Below are positions 1-12,140 of a stretch of DNA of 64,000 nt, in pieces. This DNA is from Procambarus clarkii (lineage: Eukaryota > Arthropoda > Malacostraca > Decapoda > Cambaridae), in NCBI RefSeq assembly GCF_040958095.1, contig NC_091209.1, forward strand, positions 13,071,424 to 13,135,423. The letters are read 5' to 3'. The stretch's first letter is position 1, and every line of letters begins with the position of its first letter. The notes below the pieces were generated by a model. The model ran no database searches, was not told the origin of the DNA, and saw only the letters and a program-made list of their open reading frames with translations. A program made the translations under genes and the position numbers.

Positions 1-240
1 CACCCCGCTCCCCACCCCAGCCCCCCACCTGCCCCTCTCCGCCAGGGGCTGACGTCACTCGAGGAAATCATTATGGAGCGAAACGGTAATTTATCCACTT
101 GCTTGAAATCCACTTTGTGTATCTTATAGCCAGACGCCACACAAGTGGCACGTGGCCACTTGTCCGACAGTGTAAGACTACGTAAGTGTACTTGAGTGTC
201 TTGGGAACTGCTCTAGGTACAGCTTAAAGGGGGGGGGGGG

Positions 241-527
241 TGTTTTTTTTTTTTTTTTTTTTTTTTTTTTGAGAGAGATATATACAAGAGTTGTTACATT
301 CTTGTACAGCCACTAGTACGCGTAGCGTTTCGGGCAGGTCCCTGGAATACGATCCCCGCCGCGAAGAATCGTTTTTTCATCCAAGTACACATTTTACTGT
401 TGCGTTAAACAGAGGCTACAGTTAAGAAATTGCGCCCAGTAAATCCTCCCCGGCCAGGATACGAACCCATGACATAGCGCTCGCGGAACGCCAGGCGAGT
501 GTTTTACCACTACACCACGGAGACCTG
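241..527 (-). mobile_element. tRNA-derived SINE, family B
   Basis: Minus-strand element: tRNA-like head at the right (tacgaaccc is the reverse of a B box), body with gtacagccactagtacgcg and cgtttcgggcaggtcc, T-run (tail) at the left. Copies: 11966-12140 (truncated), 53486-53757, 57105-57345 (+). Confidence 0.82.
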
Positions 528-734
528 TAGTGTAGGAGGCTGTAGCGCTGTGGGGGGGTTGCGGGGGGGGGGAGGCTGGGGGTGTGCGTGTGTGTACTGG
601 GCGCGACACTTGGCGCCTCTCATACCGGCCACAATTGAGTTCTCCAGATTTGTTACTGCCTTAATTGACTTGCTTTTAAAACTGTGATGAAAGGTCCTTG
701 TGGCGCTTGCGCTCCCGAGTTTGTTCCACGACAC

Positions 735-737
<3 letters not shown>

Positions 738-788
<51 letters not shown>
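738..788. repeat. GT microsatellite
   Basis: About 25 GT dinucleotides. Confidence 0.97.
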
Positions 789-789
<1 letters not shown>

Positions 790-794
790 TGTGG

Positions 795-2710
795 ACTCGC
801 CTACTTGTGGTTGCGGGGGTTGAGCTCTTAACTCTTTGGTCCCGCCTCTCGACTATCAATTAACTGGTGTATAGATTCTGGAGCCTATTGGGCTCTTTCT
901 TATATCTACATTTGAAACCGTGTATCGAGTCTCTCTCCACCACATTACTGCCTAATGCATTCCATTTGTTAACTACTGACACTGAACGACAATATTTTTG
1001 ACGTGTCTCTGGCTCATTTGGGTACAAAGTTTCCACCTGTGTCCCCCTTCCTTGATAGTGTTCCATCCATGCTAAATAGGTTGTCTTTATCCACCCTATT
1101 AATTCGCCAGATAATTTTGTAGGTGGATATCATGTCTTCCCTTACTCTCCTGTTTTCCAGGTACGTGAGGTTCAGCTCCAGTAGCCTTTTATCGTAACTC
1201 ATACCTCTCAGTTCTGGGACTAATCTGGTGGCATACCTCTGAATCTTCTCAAACTTTGTCTTGTGTTTAACTATGTATGGACTTCAGGCTGGAGCTGCAT
1301 ACTCCAGGATTGGTCTGATATAAGTGGTATGCAAAATCCTGAACGATTCCTTACACAAGTTTCTAAAGGCATTTATGTTGGCTAATCTAGCATATGCCGC
1401 TGATGATATCCTTTTGATTGTGGGCTTCCCAAGTCTTTCTATTTGACTTGTAGGATTTCACCTCCCTGGTGGTACCTTGTGTTCAGCCTCCTCCCCTTTG
1501 CCTAATTTTACTACTTTACACTTTTCAGTTAAACTTTAGTAGCCATTTTCTATACCATTCCTCCAGTTTGTCCAGGTTATCCTGTAGTCTGTTTATCTTC
1601 ATCTGTCTTGATTCTTTTCATAATTTTTGCATCATCAGCAAACATTGAGATGAATGAGTCTATACCCTCTGAAAGATAGTTTACATATATCAGAAACAGG
1701 ATGGGTCCAAGTACAGAGCTCTGTGGGACTCCGCTGGTGACGTATTGCCACACTGATCCCCCCCCCCTACAGTTATTCGTGTGTTGCACACTTAACTACT
1801 CATAACGAAATGTCCACGTAGCACGGGCTATAGTGAGCCTGTAATGAGTTCGGTTATTCGCAATAACCTTGTTACTGTCATATTTGGGGCAAAGATTTAA
1901 ATGGAGAGGGGGGTCCTCCTTTTCTCACGATTTATTGATTGATAAAGATTAAGCCATCCAAGAGGTGGCACGGGAATGAATAGCCCGTAAGTGGTACAAT
2001 TTTTTGTTCAGTAATTCTTTTTCAGTGTTCTGAGGTGGCATTTAATCGTCAAGCTGCTATCGCGGGGGAGGATACTGGTTGACAGTCTTTGAGGGTGTCC
2101 AGCAGCTGGACACCTTCTCCCGTTTCTTTTTCCGCTTGTGTTTTAGCTCACTGGTTTTAGTATTGTTTCAATAAAATGATCTTGGTGGCGGATATAGATG
2201 GACAATGTTCACTAGTGTCCCAGTCTTCAACTGCTTCTCTAACCTTTGTAGTCGCTGTGGATTTTGGATCTAGTGCCGCTGCTCTCATTGGATGAATGTT
2301 GAGTTTGATGTGCAGGACTTCAGTGGCTTCACATTCCAGCAAGTAATGCAATAGTGACGCCTCTCTTACTCGCAGTTTCCTGTTTCTTAGATACTCCCTT
2401 ATCCACTAGAGCACCTTAACTTTTACTCCTGCCTGATGCTCCAACTTCGGTAACAGTCTTTTATGGGGTACTGTGTCAAAGGCTTTCTGACAGTCCAAGA
2501 AAGCGCAGTCTGCCCACCCTTCTCTTTGCTTATTTTTTGTCGCTTCGTCATAGAATTGTATTAAGCCTGTGAGGCACGATTTACCCTCCGTGAAGCAATG
2601 CTGGTGGTGTTACAAAGCTATTTCCCTCCAGATGTTCCTCGAGCCATTTCCTCACCATCTTCTGCATCACTTTGCGTGGTATACAAGTTAGGGCAACTGG
2701 GCTGTGTGCG
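795..2710 (-). mobile_element. Non-LTR retrotransposon (CR1/Jockey-like LINE), broken and interrupted
   Basis: On the minus strand, 2710-2340 encodes a degraded start of a reverse transcriptase (LTCIPRKVMQKMVRKWL). 1789-1577 encodes the core (VTSGVPQSSVLGPILFLIYV and MFADDAKIM, an FADD box). 1202-860 encodes the C-terminal tail (ELNLTYLENRRVREDMIST, VVNKWNALGSNVVE). Frames are broken several times. About 500 bp (1795-2335) of other repeat, including the gattaagccacccaagaggtggca hairpin family, separates the two RT parts. The 3' end near 800 shares its terminal sequence with copies at 52000 and 43860. Confidence 0.85.
1795..2335. repeat. Hairpin-type repeats inserted in the LINE
   Basis: Contains the gcacgggctatagtgagcc motif near 1818, the aagccatccaagaggtggcacggg block near 1952-2000, and a palindrome at 2094-2114. 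Relatives occur at 11484-11521, 14255-14495, 15490-15547 and 32487-32515. Confidence 0.6.
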
Positions 2711-3101
2711 CGGCAATGTTAATCACAGTTGCTCTCGCTCATATCCCCGTGTTTATTAAACAAGACAATGTTGTGTGTGTGTGTTCCCCCGCGTCTCGGC
2801 GTCACTTCCTTGCAAAACACAAGACTGGCTGAACCTGCCGCTGGAGTGTCAACCCCCTCCACCAGGAGAGAGGGGGGGGGTCCCCCCTGTGGTTGGTTGT
2901 CAAACGGCATAAGGGGGTATGGGGGCGGAGCATGAAGAGCTGCATCTCCCTCCCCCATAGTCACTGATAGGTAAGCACTTGAGAGGTAAGCACAGCCCAC
3001 GAGAGTATTCGGATATCACGGCTAATCCCCCCCCCCCTCCCCCTTCCTCCCTTTGCCATCCCTTATCCTCGAGAAATACACTACTCTTACACACACAGGG
3101 G

Positions 3102-3104
<3 letters not shown>

Positions 3105-3192
<88 letters not shown>
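3105..3192. repeat. Compound GT / GA microsatellite
   Basis: About 35 GT units followed directly by a short GA run. Confidence 0.97.
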
Positions 3193-3193
<1 letters not shown>

Positions 3194-3299
3194 ACTGACT
3201 CCCCCTATTTTTCGCCATCATATGTTCTACATATATTTCTCGTACATACACACGCGCGCATCCACAGAATGCCGCCCACAACAGCTGATTAACACCCAG

Positions 3300-3420
3300 G
3301 TAGCTATTTACTGCAGGGGGGGGGGGAGGCGTTAGGTCTGGAATCGAACCTGGGTCCTTGGACCAAGACACCGGAGCGCTGTCCGCTCTACTGCGAGGAT
3401 GGACCGAGTGAGATAAGGGG
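3300..3420 (-). mobile_element. tRNA-like SINE fragment
   Basis: Minus strand: gcagtagagcggacagcg (A-box region) and ggttcgattcc (B box), with a gtagctatttactgc body block at the left. Confidence 0.65.
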
Positions 3421-3705
3421 AGGGGGGGGGGAGAATCTCCAGAGTACACAGGCAGCTGATAACACAAGTTGGTAATCTGACCGAGATTAGTGATGGAGTT
3501 AAGATCATCAGCCCCCAAGCTGAGGAGTGGACGCTGCTGGAGTGATAGTTTAGATCAGTGGAGTAATGTTTGAGGAGAATGAGGCTCTTTTTTAAAGGCA
3601 ATTGTCCTTGTCTTAAGTGGCCTGTTAGAAAGTTAGGATACCAATATTTAATTAAATGGGTATCTGCAAAGATACTAGTCTTCCAACTGACGTGAGTTAG
3701 ATCGC

Positions 3706-3953
3706 GCCTGACAGCTGGGTGGACAGCGCTTCGGATTCGTAGTCCTGAAGTTCCGGGTTCGATCCCCGGTGTAGGCGGAGACAAATAGGCAAAAAAAAAA
3801 ATCACTGGTGCCCCTGTTACCTAGCAGTAAATAGGCACCTGGGAGTTACAGCTGCTACGGGCTACTTCCTTCGGGGTGTGTAACAAAAAGGAGTCCTGAT
3901 CGAGGGGCCGGGCAGTGGGGACGCTAAGCCCCGAAATCATCTTAACAGAACAG
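3706..3953 (+). mobile_element. tRNA-derived SINE, family A
   Basis: tRNA-like head with B box (ggttcgatccccgg), then the body blocks cctagcagtaaataggcacc, ctgctacgggct, gtgtgtaacaaaaagg and gctaagccccgaaatcatc. Other copies: 10475-10712 (-), 13496-13735, 16584-16832, 20081-20347 (+). Confidence 0.88.
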
Positions 3954-3957
3954 AACT

Positions 3958-4128
3958 ATCAGGAGAAGCGCCAAGCCATCACGACTATACAGCACTTGGA
4001 AGGGGACAGGATAAGGATTTGGGATGGGGCGGGGGGAATGGTGTCCAACCACTTGGACGGTCGGGGATTGAACGCAGACCTGCATGAAACGAGACCGTCG
4101 CTCTACCGTCCAGCCCAAGTGGACTGGA
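3958..4128 (-). mobile_element. tRNA-derived SINE, family C
   Basis: Minus-strand head gctggacggtagagcgacgg with B box near 4065, preceded by gcgccaagccatcacgac and cacttggaaggggacaggat on the + strand. Copies: 63385-63592 (-), 41378-41455 (+, decayed). Confidence 0.8.
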
Positions 4129-4459
4129 CGGTAGTGTGACTCATCATTTCAAGATGACCTCAAGAACGGTGAATACCGACCTTGCGATAGTTTTTTTCTC
4201 GGAGGAGCGAGGAATATTCTACGCATATCAATTGACCAGTGAGGAAGTAGTCGGGTTGATGAGCGTAGAATGCCACACACTGATATAATTGACATGGTAG
4301 ATGAACACCCAGATAGACTGGTGATGGGTAGGCCGCTGGCGAGCCCCGTAGTGAGGCGGGGAGGCAGATACACACTGGTGCTCACGCAAGGCTCTTTACG
4401 CTCTTGAGAGTGTGAGAGCCAGGTGGGAAATGATGAGACGTCCAGGTGAGACAGTTGCC

Positions 4460-4675
4460 ACACCTGTAGCTGGCCGACCCGTTGACCAGGTAGAGCCACA
4501 CATCTGCAGCTGGCCGACCCGTTGACCAGGTGGAGCCACACACCTGCAGCTGGCAGACCCGTTGACCAGGTGGAGCCACACACCTGCAGCTGGCAGACCC
4601 GTTGACCAGGTGGAGCCACACACCTGCAGCTGGCAGACCCGTTGACCAGGTGGAGCCACACACCTGCAGCTGCAC
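4460..4675. repeat. 40-bp minisatellite, about 5 copies
   Basis: Five-plus copies of a 40-bp unit containing gacccgttgaccagg and gagccacac, with a few substitutions in the leftmost copies. The open frames of 102-190 codons across it are repeat artefacts. Confidence 0.93.
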
Positions 4676-5956
4676 CACGACAAAGGCCAAGAGTGTCGTG
4701 TAAGTGTGTCTCGTGCAGCAAGTTGCAGCATCAGGTTATACCGTGGTCAGTGATCACGCTTGCAGGAGTTGCACTTTCATCTTATAATACCAAGTGGCCG
4801 CCGGGGGCAGCAAGCAGGATTCCCCGCCATCTGATGGGCTGCGCAGGCTGTGACGTCACTTCTTGGCGCCAAACATCCTTCACCGTTAAAATAACTCTCA
4901 AAATGCTAATTACACGCTGGGATAAGCCCCCCCTTCCCTCCAGGGGAAGGTGATTGTGGGGTAATTAGGCGGGTTGATAACTCACGTTTTTGGAAAGTCG
5001 CTTTTGAGGGACAATGTTAGATAAGCGATAAGATTGTATAATTAATATCTCCCTTTGCACTCCATGTCTAGTTTGGCGAAGTGCATTTTTTCGCTTGAAG
5101 TATTTTTGTGTGTTAAAAGATGTTTTAATCGCGTTTTTTGTTTTGTTTACCTTTTAACCAGTTGCCTGAGACATTGAGGTGAAATTAACATGTTCCTCAG
5201 GACTGGGGGGGGGGGTGTATGATCCAACTGATGCAATCTTTGTTCGTGCCTGTGTCCACATTTATCATATTTGTGTTGACTAGTTTTATTCTTCCTCTTC
5301 ATTCCCGCGTTGTTTAACGTTCTCTCTCGTACAACATTTTATGTTCCTCTCAATCTTCCTCTCGTTCTCCTTTACCCCACTTTCATCCCCCTCTGTTTCC
5401 TCTCTTTATCATCTTCCTCTCCTCTCCTTGGCTCTCTGAGCATAATGCACCCTTGAAGCAGGTCATGTGTGAAGCCCCTAAGGGAAGGGAGACGCACAAT
5501 GAACCCCTTAGTCGCACCAAAGGGAGACCTAGGGGGAAGTGGAGGGGGGAAGACGGCTCTTTGAAGGGAGGGAGGAGCAAACAAGTGATAAAGATACGAC
5601 ACGGAGCAAGGCTTGATGGAAGTGGAGACAGGCGATGGACCAATAAAGAAAATTACAAAGGGACGTAAAAATGTCAGAATTATAATGGGCTCCTCCCTTC
5701 CCCCTTCACGGCTTCTAGCCGCTGTGGCCTACCTGTGGCAGGTTTCGAGCGTTCTTCTGCTCTCACCGCCTCTCCGGGGGGGGGGGGGGCGGCAGGACTT
5801 TTGGGGGGTGATAGTGATGGGAGAGGCTGTTGGTGGCCGCAGCCCGCAGGGATACGCCTCCCAGCTGGTACTGCACTTGGTGTAGGATCGTACTGCTGGG
5901 ATTGACAATTCCAATTCGGCAGCAGGATGCTGCTGCTAGAAACTTAACTTGTTAAG

Positions 5957-6035
5957 GCTACTCAATAGCTCGGTCGATAGAGCTTCGGCCTCTCATGCAT
6001 GGGGTCCACGGTTCGAGTCTCCCAGAGCCCTGATG
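5957..6035 (+). mobile_element. tRNA-like SINE head
   Basis: tagctcggtcgatagagc (A box) and ggttcgagtct (B box), spacing as in a tRNA, but the acceptor stem is not convincing, so it is read as a SINE head rather than a tRNA gene. Confidence 0.6.
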
Positions 6036-6066
6036 AATGGAGTGGTAAGAGTTCATTCAGTACTGT

Positions 6067-6220
6067 GGTTACCTTCAGGTGGTTCCGCGGAGCAGTGTCC
6101 CAGTGGCCCGGTCTCTGACTAGGCCACTAGGATCACCTGGTTGGTGATCTAGTCAACTGGGCTGTTAGGACGCCGCTGCTCGCAGTCCGACGGTTGATGA
6201 GGTAGCTTTTGAAAGTGTTT
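6067..6220 (+). repeat. Interspersed repeat with ggcccggtctctgac block
   Basis: ggttaccttcaggtggttcc followed by ggcccggtctctgactaggcc. Shorter copies at 9139-9205 and 11022-11110. Class unknown. Confidence 0.65.
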
Positions 6221-7230
6221 AATAAAGAGCCTTTCTGAAGGGCGTGAGAGGTCGCCACTTCCGGCCCCTTCATTGGGTCAATGGAGTACATTCCCACCAG
6301 CCAGTTAATGTGTACATTACACACCTAACAGAGACCACGTTCATCAAGCATTTCTGCCACCACGTACGAAACCTCTACATCTTGACTTTAATGTCAACCA
6401 AGGCACATGATTAACAGTTTAAGAGCTTTAACACTAAACGACCAAATGTTGTTATAAACGACCTCGTAGTGTTTATAGACGCTCACCAACTGTTCAATAG
6501 ATGTAAACCAAGCCGCCATGAGTGAGGAAAGATGTACAGGTTTCGTAAGAGGTTGTGTAAATACCGTGACTCCTGACCCAGGGGGAAGTACCTTTCCTGC
6601 GTCTTACCTACGTCATCTCTCGCCCGTTCCAGTATGTTCAGTGTGATTAGAGACGGTCCAAGTAATTGAATAGCTTTGTGTGTATGTCTTGAGGGGGGGG
6701 GGGGGAAGGGGGGAAATGTAGTGTTGTGTGCCTATTCCACTCTATAAATAGGAGCGAAATAGAGCACTGTCGTTGCTCTATTTCGCTAACAAGGCGCTCA
6801 CTAAGCATTTCACTGCCTTAATTGTTGCTGCCGGGGGCTGCTAGTTTATTGTACACACTATACTTGTCCTGTGAGCGGTAGTTTACTGTGTACCACATAC
6901 TCGTCCCGTGAGCGCAGGCTCAATAAAAATCAGAATGATCTTAAGGTGTTAATTAGACCTTAGTGGAGATTGTTTAAATTAACAACTTCATCTTAACCGG
7001 CACACCTTGATAATTACAATGTCGGCTGCTTACAAACGCTCTCATTGCAACATCTATATATTTACATTCTGACATCATCTTTCCTAGATTATTTACGTCA
7101 TTTCCGCTCCACATTTCATAGTCTTGTGACCAGCTTTGAGTTTTCCAATTTTTTTCCGTATTTAATTAGTTGGAATTTGACACTTGTTGAATATCATGTT
7201 ATAAGTATTAATTTGTCGTCACTTGGGGAA

Positions 7231-7730
7231 NNNNNNNNNNNNNNNNNNNNNNNNNNNNNNNNNNNNNNNNNNNNNNNNNNNNNNNNNNNNNNNNNNNNNN
7301 NNNNNNNNNNNNNNNNNNNNNNNNNNNNNNNNNNNNNNNNNNNNNNNNNNNNNNNNNNNNNNNNNNNNNNNNNNNNNNNNNNNNNNNNNNNNNNNNNNNN
7401 NNNNNNNNNNNNNNNNNNNNNNNNNNNNNNNNNNNNNNNNNNNNNNNNNNNNNNNNNNNNNNNNNNNNNNNNNNNNNNNNNNNNNNNNNNNNNNNNNNNN
7501 NNNNNNNNNNNNNNNNNNNNNNNNNNNNNNNNNNNNNNNNNNNNNNNNNNNNNNNNNNNNNNNNNNNNNNNNNNNNNNNNNNNNNNNNNNNNNNNNNNNN
7601 NNNNNNNNNNNNNNNNNNNNNNNNNNNNNNNNNNNNNNNNNNNNNNNNNNNNNNNNNNNNNNNNNNNNNNNNNNNNNNNNNNNNNNNNNNNNNNNNNNNN
7701 NNNNNNNNNNNNNNNNNNNNNNNNNNNNNN
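7231..7730. other. Assembly gap (500 N)
   Basis: A run of exactly 500 N, the usual placeholder for a gap of unknown size. It abuts a C-rich minisatellite, which probably caused the break. Confidence 0.98.
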
Positions 7731-8200
7731 CCCAACACACAGGTGTACCAACACTTCCCCCCCCAACCACACAGGTGTACCAACACTTCCCCCCCCCCAA
7801 CACACAGGTGTACCAACACTTCCCCCCCAACCACACAGGTGTACCAACACTTCCCCCCTCCCCAACACAGGCGTACCAACACCCCCCCCAACACACAGGC
7901 GTACCAACACCCCCCCCCCAACACACAGGCGTACCAACACCCCCCCCCAACACACAGGGGTACCAACACCCCCCCCAACACACAGGCATACCAACACTCC
8001 CCCCCCCAACACACAGGTGTACCAACACTTCCCCCCCCCCAACACACAGGCGTACCAACACTTCCCCCACCACCCCCCAACACACAGGCGTACCAACACT
8101 TCCCTCCCCCAACACACAGGCGTACCAATCCCTTCCCCCCCAACGCAGGCGTACCAACACCTTCTCCCCCATCACACAGGCGTACCAACACTCCCCGATA
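7731..8200. repeat. C-rich minisatellite, about 28-35 bp unit
   Basis: About 15 tandem copies of a unit of the form caacacacaggYgtaccaacac followed by a variable C-run. The long 'ORFs' over this and the gap are artefacts of the repeat. The true array length is hidden by the gap. Confidence 0.93.
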
Positions 8201-9275
8201 AACCACAGCGGCCCATATCAGCCTGAAGAAATTAAAATGTAACAGAAAGCCATATAAGAAAAGTTTTTCATCACGTACACAAAATATATGAAAGTCCGTC
8301 TAGCAGTTATGACTCCTTCAAAGTTAAGGTACAAACACACGGGACAAAGACGGTACACAGGAGTCTTGGAAGAACAGTTTGAGGTGTGTGTAGCGTTCAG
8401 ACGAGCGACTAGACGTTAACAACCTCACAACTAATTAATATTCACAACTGACAATATTACCAACATTAACATGGTATATACCCCAAGTCCCTACCTATCC
8501 CCCTCGAGTAATAGGTCGCGTTTTGTACGTTGTCGTGCACTCTTGGCACGCCATATTTATAAATAATTGTCGTGACTTTGAGTAATATTTGTAGTGTTTG
8601 ATGGAGCGAGAACTTAGAACTTACTTACTGGCCAAGACTTAGCCAGGCCAGCAGGTGTTGAGTGTGCAACACTGTCTTCTCCACCTTGTGAGGTGGATGG
8701 CAGGTGTTGCATCACCTTATTCTTCTGAGGAAGAGGGAAGACAAGTGTGTGTCTGTCGGTGGTTATTTTAGATATTATTGTTGGCAGCAGTTGGGGGGAA
8801 GGGGGGGGGGGGAGGATGTTTGTGAGGCTCGCAAGCGCGCTCTACCTGCACTTCTCTCTCCTCCTTGTGCTTTATCTCTAGCTTCTCTTAACTTGCTCTC
8901 TCTCTCCTACCCCCCTTCCACCTCCCCCCCCCCCCCCCCCCCGAACACATTTTGCTTCTCAATCCCAGAAATTAATTCTACCCGCGGCTTGCTGGGTGTT
9001 TAGTGACGCGCGGGTGTTGAAAGGCTTGAAGGTTGCCACTAGTTTATTGTGCACCCCATACTCGTCCTGTGAGCGGTAGCGCAATAAACCTTCACAGAGG
9101 TGTGTGTCTGGGGTAGGGAGAAGTGGTGACCGTGAGAGGTTACCTTCACGTTGTTGCTAGGATCGGCGTCTTTACGGCCCGGTCTCTGACCACGCCTCCT
9201 AGAGTCTTAAAGAATTTACTCATCTTTTGACCTGTATAAGATCTGTACATCTTTTGTCAATCTTTGGCGGCTTTA

Positions 9276-9400
9276 TACCTGGTTGATACCTGGTTGATGG
9301 GGTTGAGGGAGTTCTTCTATTCCCCAACGCCAGGCTTTATACCTGTGAGAGTTTGGTCCACCAGGCTGTTGCTTAGAGCGGCCCGCAGACCCACGTACTT
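9276..9400 (+). repeat. Decapod-type interspersed repeat
   Basis: Blocks acctggttgatacctggttg, gttcttctattcccc, gagagtttggtccaccag and gagcggcccgcag. A minus-strand copy lies at 18955-19045 and a remnant at 33985-34060. I recognise it from decapod sequence; class unknown. Confidence 0.7.
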
Positions 9401-9404
9401 TGTT

Positions 9405-9549
9405 TACATTTATTAAACAGTTTGATGGCTTAAGCCCCAGGAGGCTGTTTATAACACTAATAACATTTGACTGGGGAGTGTCGATGCTCATGAATTGTTT
9501 AATAAATGTAATGAAAGTCTCGCTCTGTGACCACTCTGTGGTCACAGAG
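9405..9549. repeat. Foldback with inner hairpin
   Basis: tacatttattaaacagtt near 9405 pairs with aattgtttaataaatgta near 9493, and a separate 12-bp hairpin follows at 9523-9549. Confidence 0.8.
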
Positions 9550-10010
9550 GGGACACTAAGAGGGGACACTAAGCCCCGGAAGCACCTCAAGGTAGCCTCA
9601 AGTGGACACTCGCTAAAGATTGAGAAGATGTATAGGTTCGTAAGTAGCTGGGTAAAGACTTGAGTACTCTGGCCTGTGGTTGGTGGTGTGGTCAAGCAGG
9701 CTGTTCAGCCGTCGCTGTGCTCTCTGTCTGACATCTGTCTGACGTGCTGCGGCAGGTTAGTGCTCAGGTATCAGTGTTTGATTGCCTTAGTAGTGCTTAA
9801 TTTCAGTTTGCGTGTAGGCTGCAAGCACTGCTCTTGCCTAGGTCAGCAGGTCAGGTTTAAGAGTTCTGCTTGTTAGTTCTGCTTGTTTAGAGACCTGTAA
9901 TGTTGGCACATGTGACTAATGTTGTGGTATTAACCTAGAGTCTGTGGTGGCTGGGTTTATAATACATGTGGCTCTACTTGAGGAGAAAATGGTCACTTTT
10001 GTCAGGTGTT

Positions 10011-10052
10011 GGAATTTTTTATTCCTTGCAACGGCAAGGAATAAAAAATTCC
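10011..10052. repeat. Perfect hairpin, 19-bp arms
   Basis: Arms 10011-10029 and 10034-10052 with a 4-nt loop. Confidence 0.95.
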
Positions 10053-10192
10053 TTGTCGTTGTCTGACTCGGTAGTCTGGTGTGGCATTGTTGTTGTCCCA
10101 TACTCCCTAGTGGCTTAGTTGGTGTTGATATAAAGTTATGACAGTACAAGCCTCCCCCCCCCCCCCCCTCCCAGGCCGGGCTGGGGGAAGAG

Positions 10193-10227
10193 CTCTGGGG
10201 AACTGACTCCAGGTCAGTTCCCCAGAG
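10193..10227. repeat. Perfect hairpin, 15-bp arms
   Basis: ctctggggaactgac and its reverse complement with a 5-nt loop. Confidence 0.95.
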
Positions 10228-10474
10228 AGTTGGATCAGTCTGTATCGTATTAGTTTCCCATTTACCGAAAGATAGATTATATGTTGGTCTTGCCGCCTTA
10301 GTTGTTCGGTCTTACTCCCGTAGTTGTGTGTGCGGGGTTTGAAATTAGTTTCTAGGAGACCAGGAGCTGGAGCTTCACCGTGGACTATAGGAGGCTGTCA
10401 TATAGGCGCAGTCAGGGAGCACACGAGAAGGGTGGCCAGCAACTAGCTTGCCTGGACCTGGCCCTCACACTAGG

Positions 10475-10712
10475 GTTATCTTGATTTCTGGGCTTAGCGT
10501 CCCCGCGGCCCGGTCCTCTATCAGGCCTCCTTTTTGTTACACATCCCCAGGAAGCAGCCCGTAGCAGCTGTCTAACTCCCAGGTACCTATTTACTGCTAG
10601 GTAACAGGGGCATCTAGTGAAAAACTTTTTGCCCATTTGTCTCCACCTCCACCGGGGATCGAACCCTGAACCTGAGGACTACGATTCCGAAGCGCTGTTC
10701 ACCCAGGTGCCA
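10475..10712 (-). mobile_element. SINE family A copy
   Basis: Full-length-looking reverse copy: body first (gcttagcgtccccgcgg, agcagcccgtagcagct), tRNA-like head at the right end. Confidence 0.88.
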
Positions 10713-10727
10713 GGCGCCCAATCCCCG

Positions 10728-10830
10728 GGTGTGGAGAGTGGCACCACCAAGTGCCAGGTGTGGGTCAGTGGCACCACCAAGTGCCAGGTGTGGAGAGTGG
10801 CACCACCAAGTGCCAGGTGTGGGTCAGTGA
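10728..10830. repeat. 29/30-bp minisatellite
   Basis: About 3.5 copies of a unit containing ggcaccaccaagtgccagg, alternating between gtggagagt and gtgggtcagt spacers, next to the SINE-A copy at 10475-10712. Confidence 0.88.
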
Positions 10831-11965
10831 CGCGTGTCAAGTGTGCTCTATGGAGGACAAGAACATGCTGGTTAGCACTCTGTATGTGGCTACATCTGTG
10901 GCAGAAAAATACATGGAAAAAGGCTGTAAAAAATAGAAGCAAATGCACTCCTTGTAAAGGTGGTATCCCACTTTCTGGCATTCTAAAGTGTTGGCGTTTT
11001 TGAAGACCATATATATACCTTGTGGTTACCTTGCGCTGGTTCAGAGTCCCCCGCGGCCCGGTCTCTGACCAGGCCTCTTGGTTCCAGGTATGATCAATCA
11101 GATTCTTAGACTGGGGTGGGGGGGGGGTAGGTCAAGACCTCGCTACACGGGAGACAACTAGAGGGTGACAAGAGAACATGCACGATCCTAAGAGGAATTG
11201 ACGAAGCAGATTAAGCATTCATTGTTCAAAGCCAGAAACGGTAGAAAGATGTGAAATTGATGGAGACTAGACACAAATGAGTTGGGAACCAGTACATAGG
11301 TAGTCAGGAAGCCAACAATACACAAATGTGAATATAAAAAAGTAGAAACAGTCATTTGTTAATGCAAAAATGTTAAGAGGGCTAGAAGCAGAGCTTGTCC
11401 CTGCTAGCATATCTAGAAGTGTGTCTAGGCGACAACTCGCTAACTCTCTCCAAAGTTACAGCACCGGTCCAGTGCCAGGTAAGTCCACTACGGGCTCACC
11501 ATAGCCCGTGCTGCTTGCAACTTTTGTTCTGAATAGCTGAATCTAAAAACCACCACCCACCCTCCAAACCGCCTCCGCCGCGGTCCCCAAAGTAATTGCT
11601 AACGCTAGGTAGTGTAATACCGTGAGTGTTATGTCTATGTATACATAGACTATGTATATAGTCTATGTATATTGTCTTCCTGTCCCCGGACATTGGGAAT
11701 TAAATTCCATACTTGGGTTGGGTTTTGTTTTCATCCACGTTATTAAAGACTACTGTATTCAATCCCTTCGTTACAGTAGTCGTCGCTCATTAATATGGCA
11801 ATAATTATTCAGATGACAATTGCATAGTCTAAACTATACAGTATTTACCTAGTGTGCTTTTCTATGCTTAGACGAGCCGTGCACTTGACCTTCCGGCTGG
11901 GAGAGACGAGTGATGGTCATGTGCTAGAGTTTGAAGCTCTAGTTTGTGTTCACTCGTCACTCGCC

Positions 11966-11992
11966 AGTTTATTTATTTATTTATTTATTCAT

Positions 11993-12031
<39 letters not shown>

Positions 12032-12140
12032 TATACAAGAAGGTACATTGGGTTAGAGAGAATACATAGCATAGTATTTACAATCTTGTACAGCCACTAG
12101 TACGCGCAGCGTTTCGGACAGGTCCTTAATCTAACAGATA
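11966..12140 (-). mobile_element. SINE family B, tail and body only
   Basis: TTTA microsatellite (the tail) followed by gtacagccactagtacgcgc and gcgtttcggacaggtcc; head absent. Confidence 0.8.

Noticed and set aside
4149-4731. Minus-strand open frame of 190 codons
   Set aside because: It is produced by the 40-bp minisatellite and has no conserved flank.
5957-6035. tRNA gene
   Set aside because: A and B boxes are present but stems are poor; like the other tRNA-like stretches here it is best read as a SINE head.
7045-8242. Open frames of 300-390 codons around 7-8.2 kb
   Set aside because: They read through 500 N and a C-rich minisatellite.
9273-9695. 140-codon minus-strand frame
   Set aside because: It covers an interspersed repeat and a foldback; no family resemblance.
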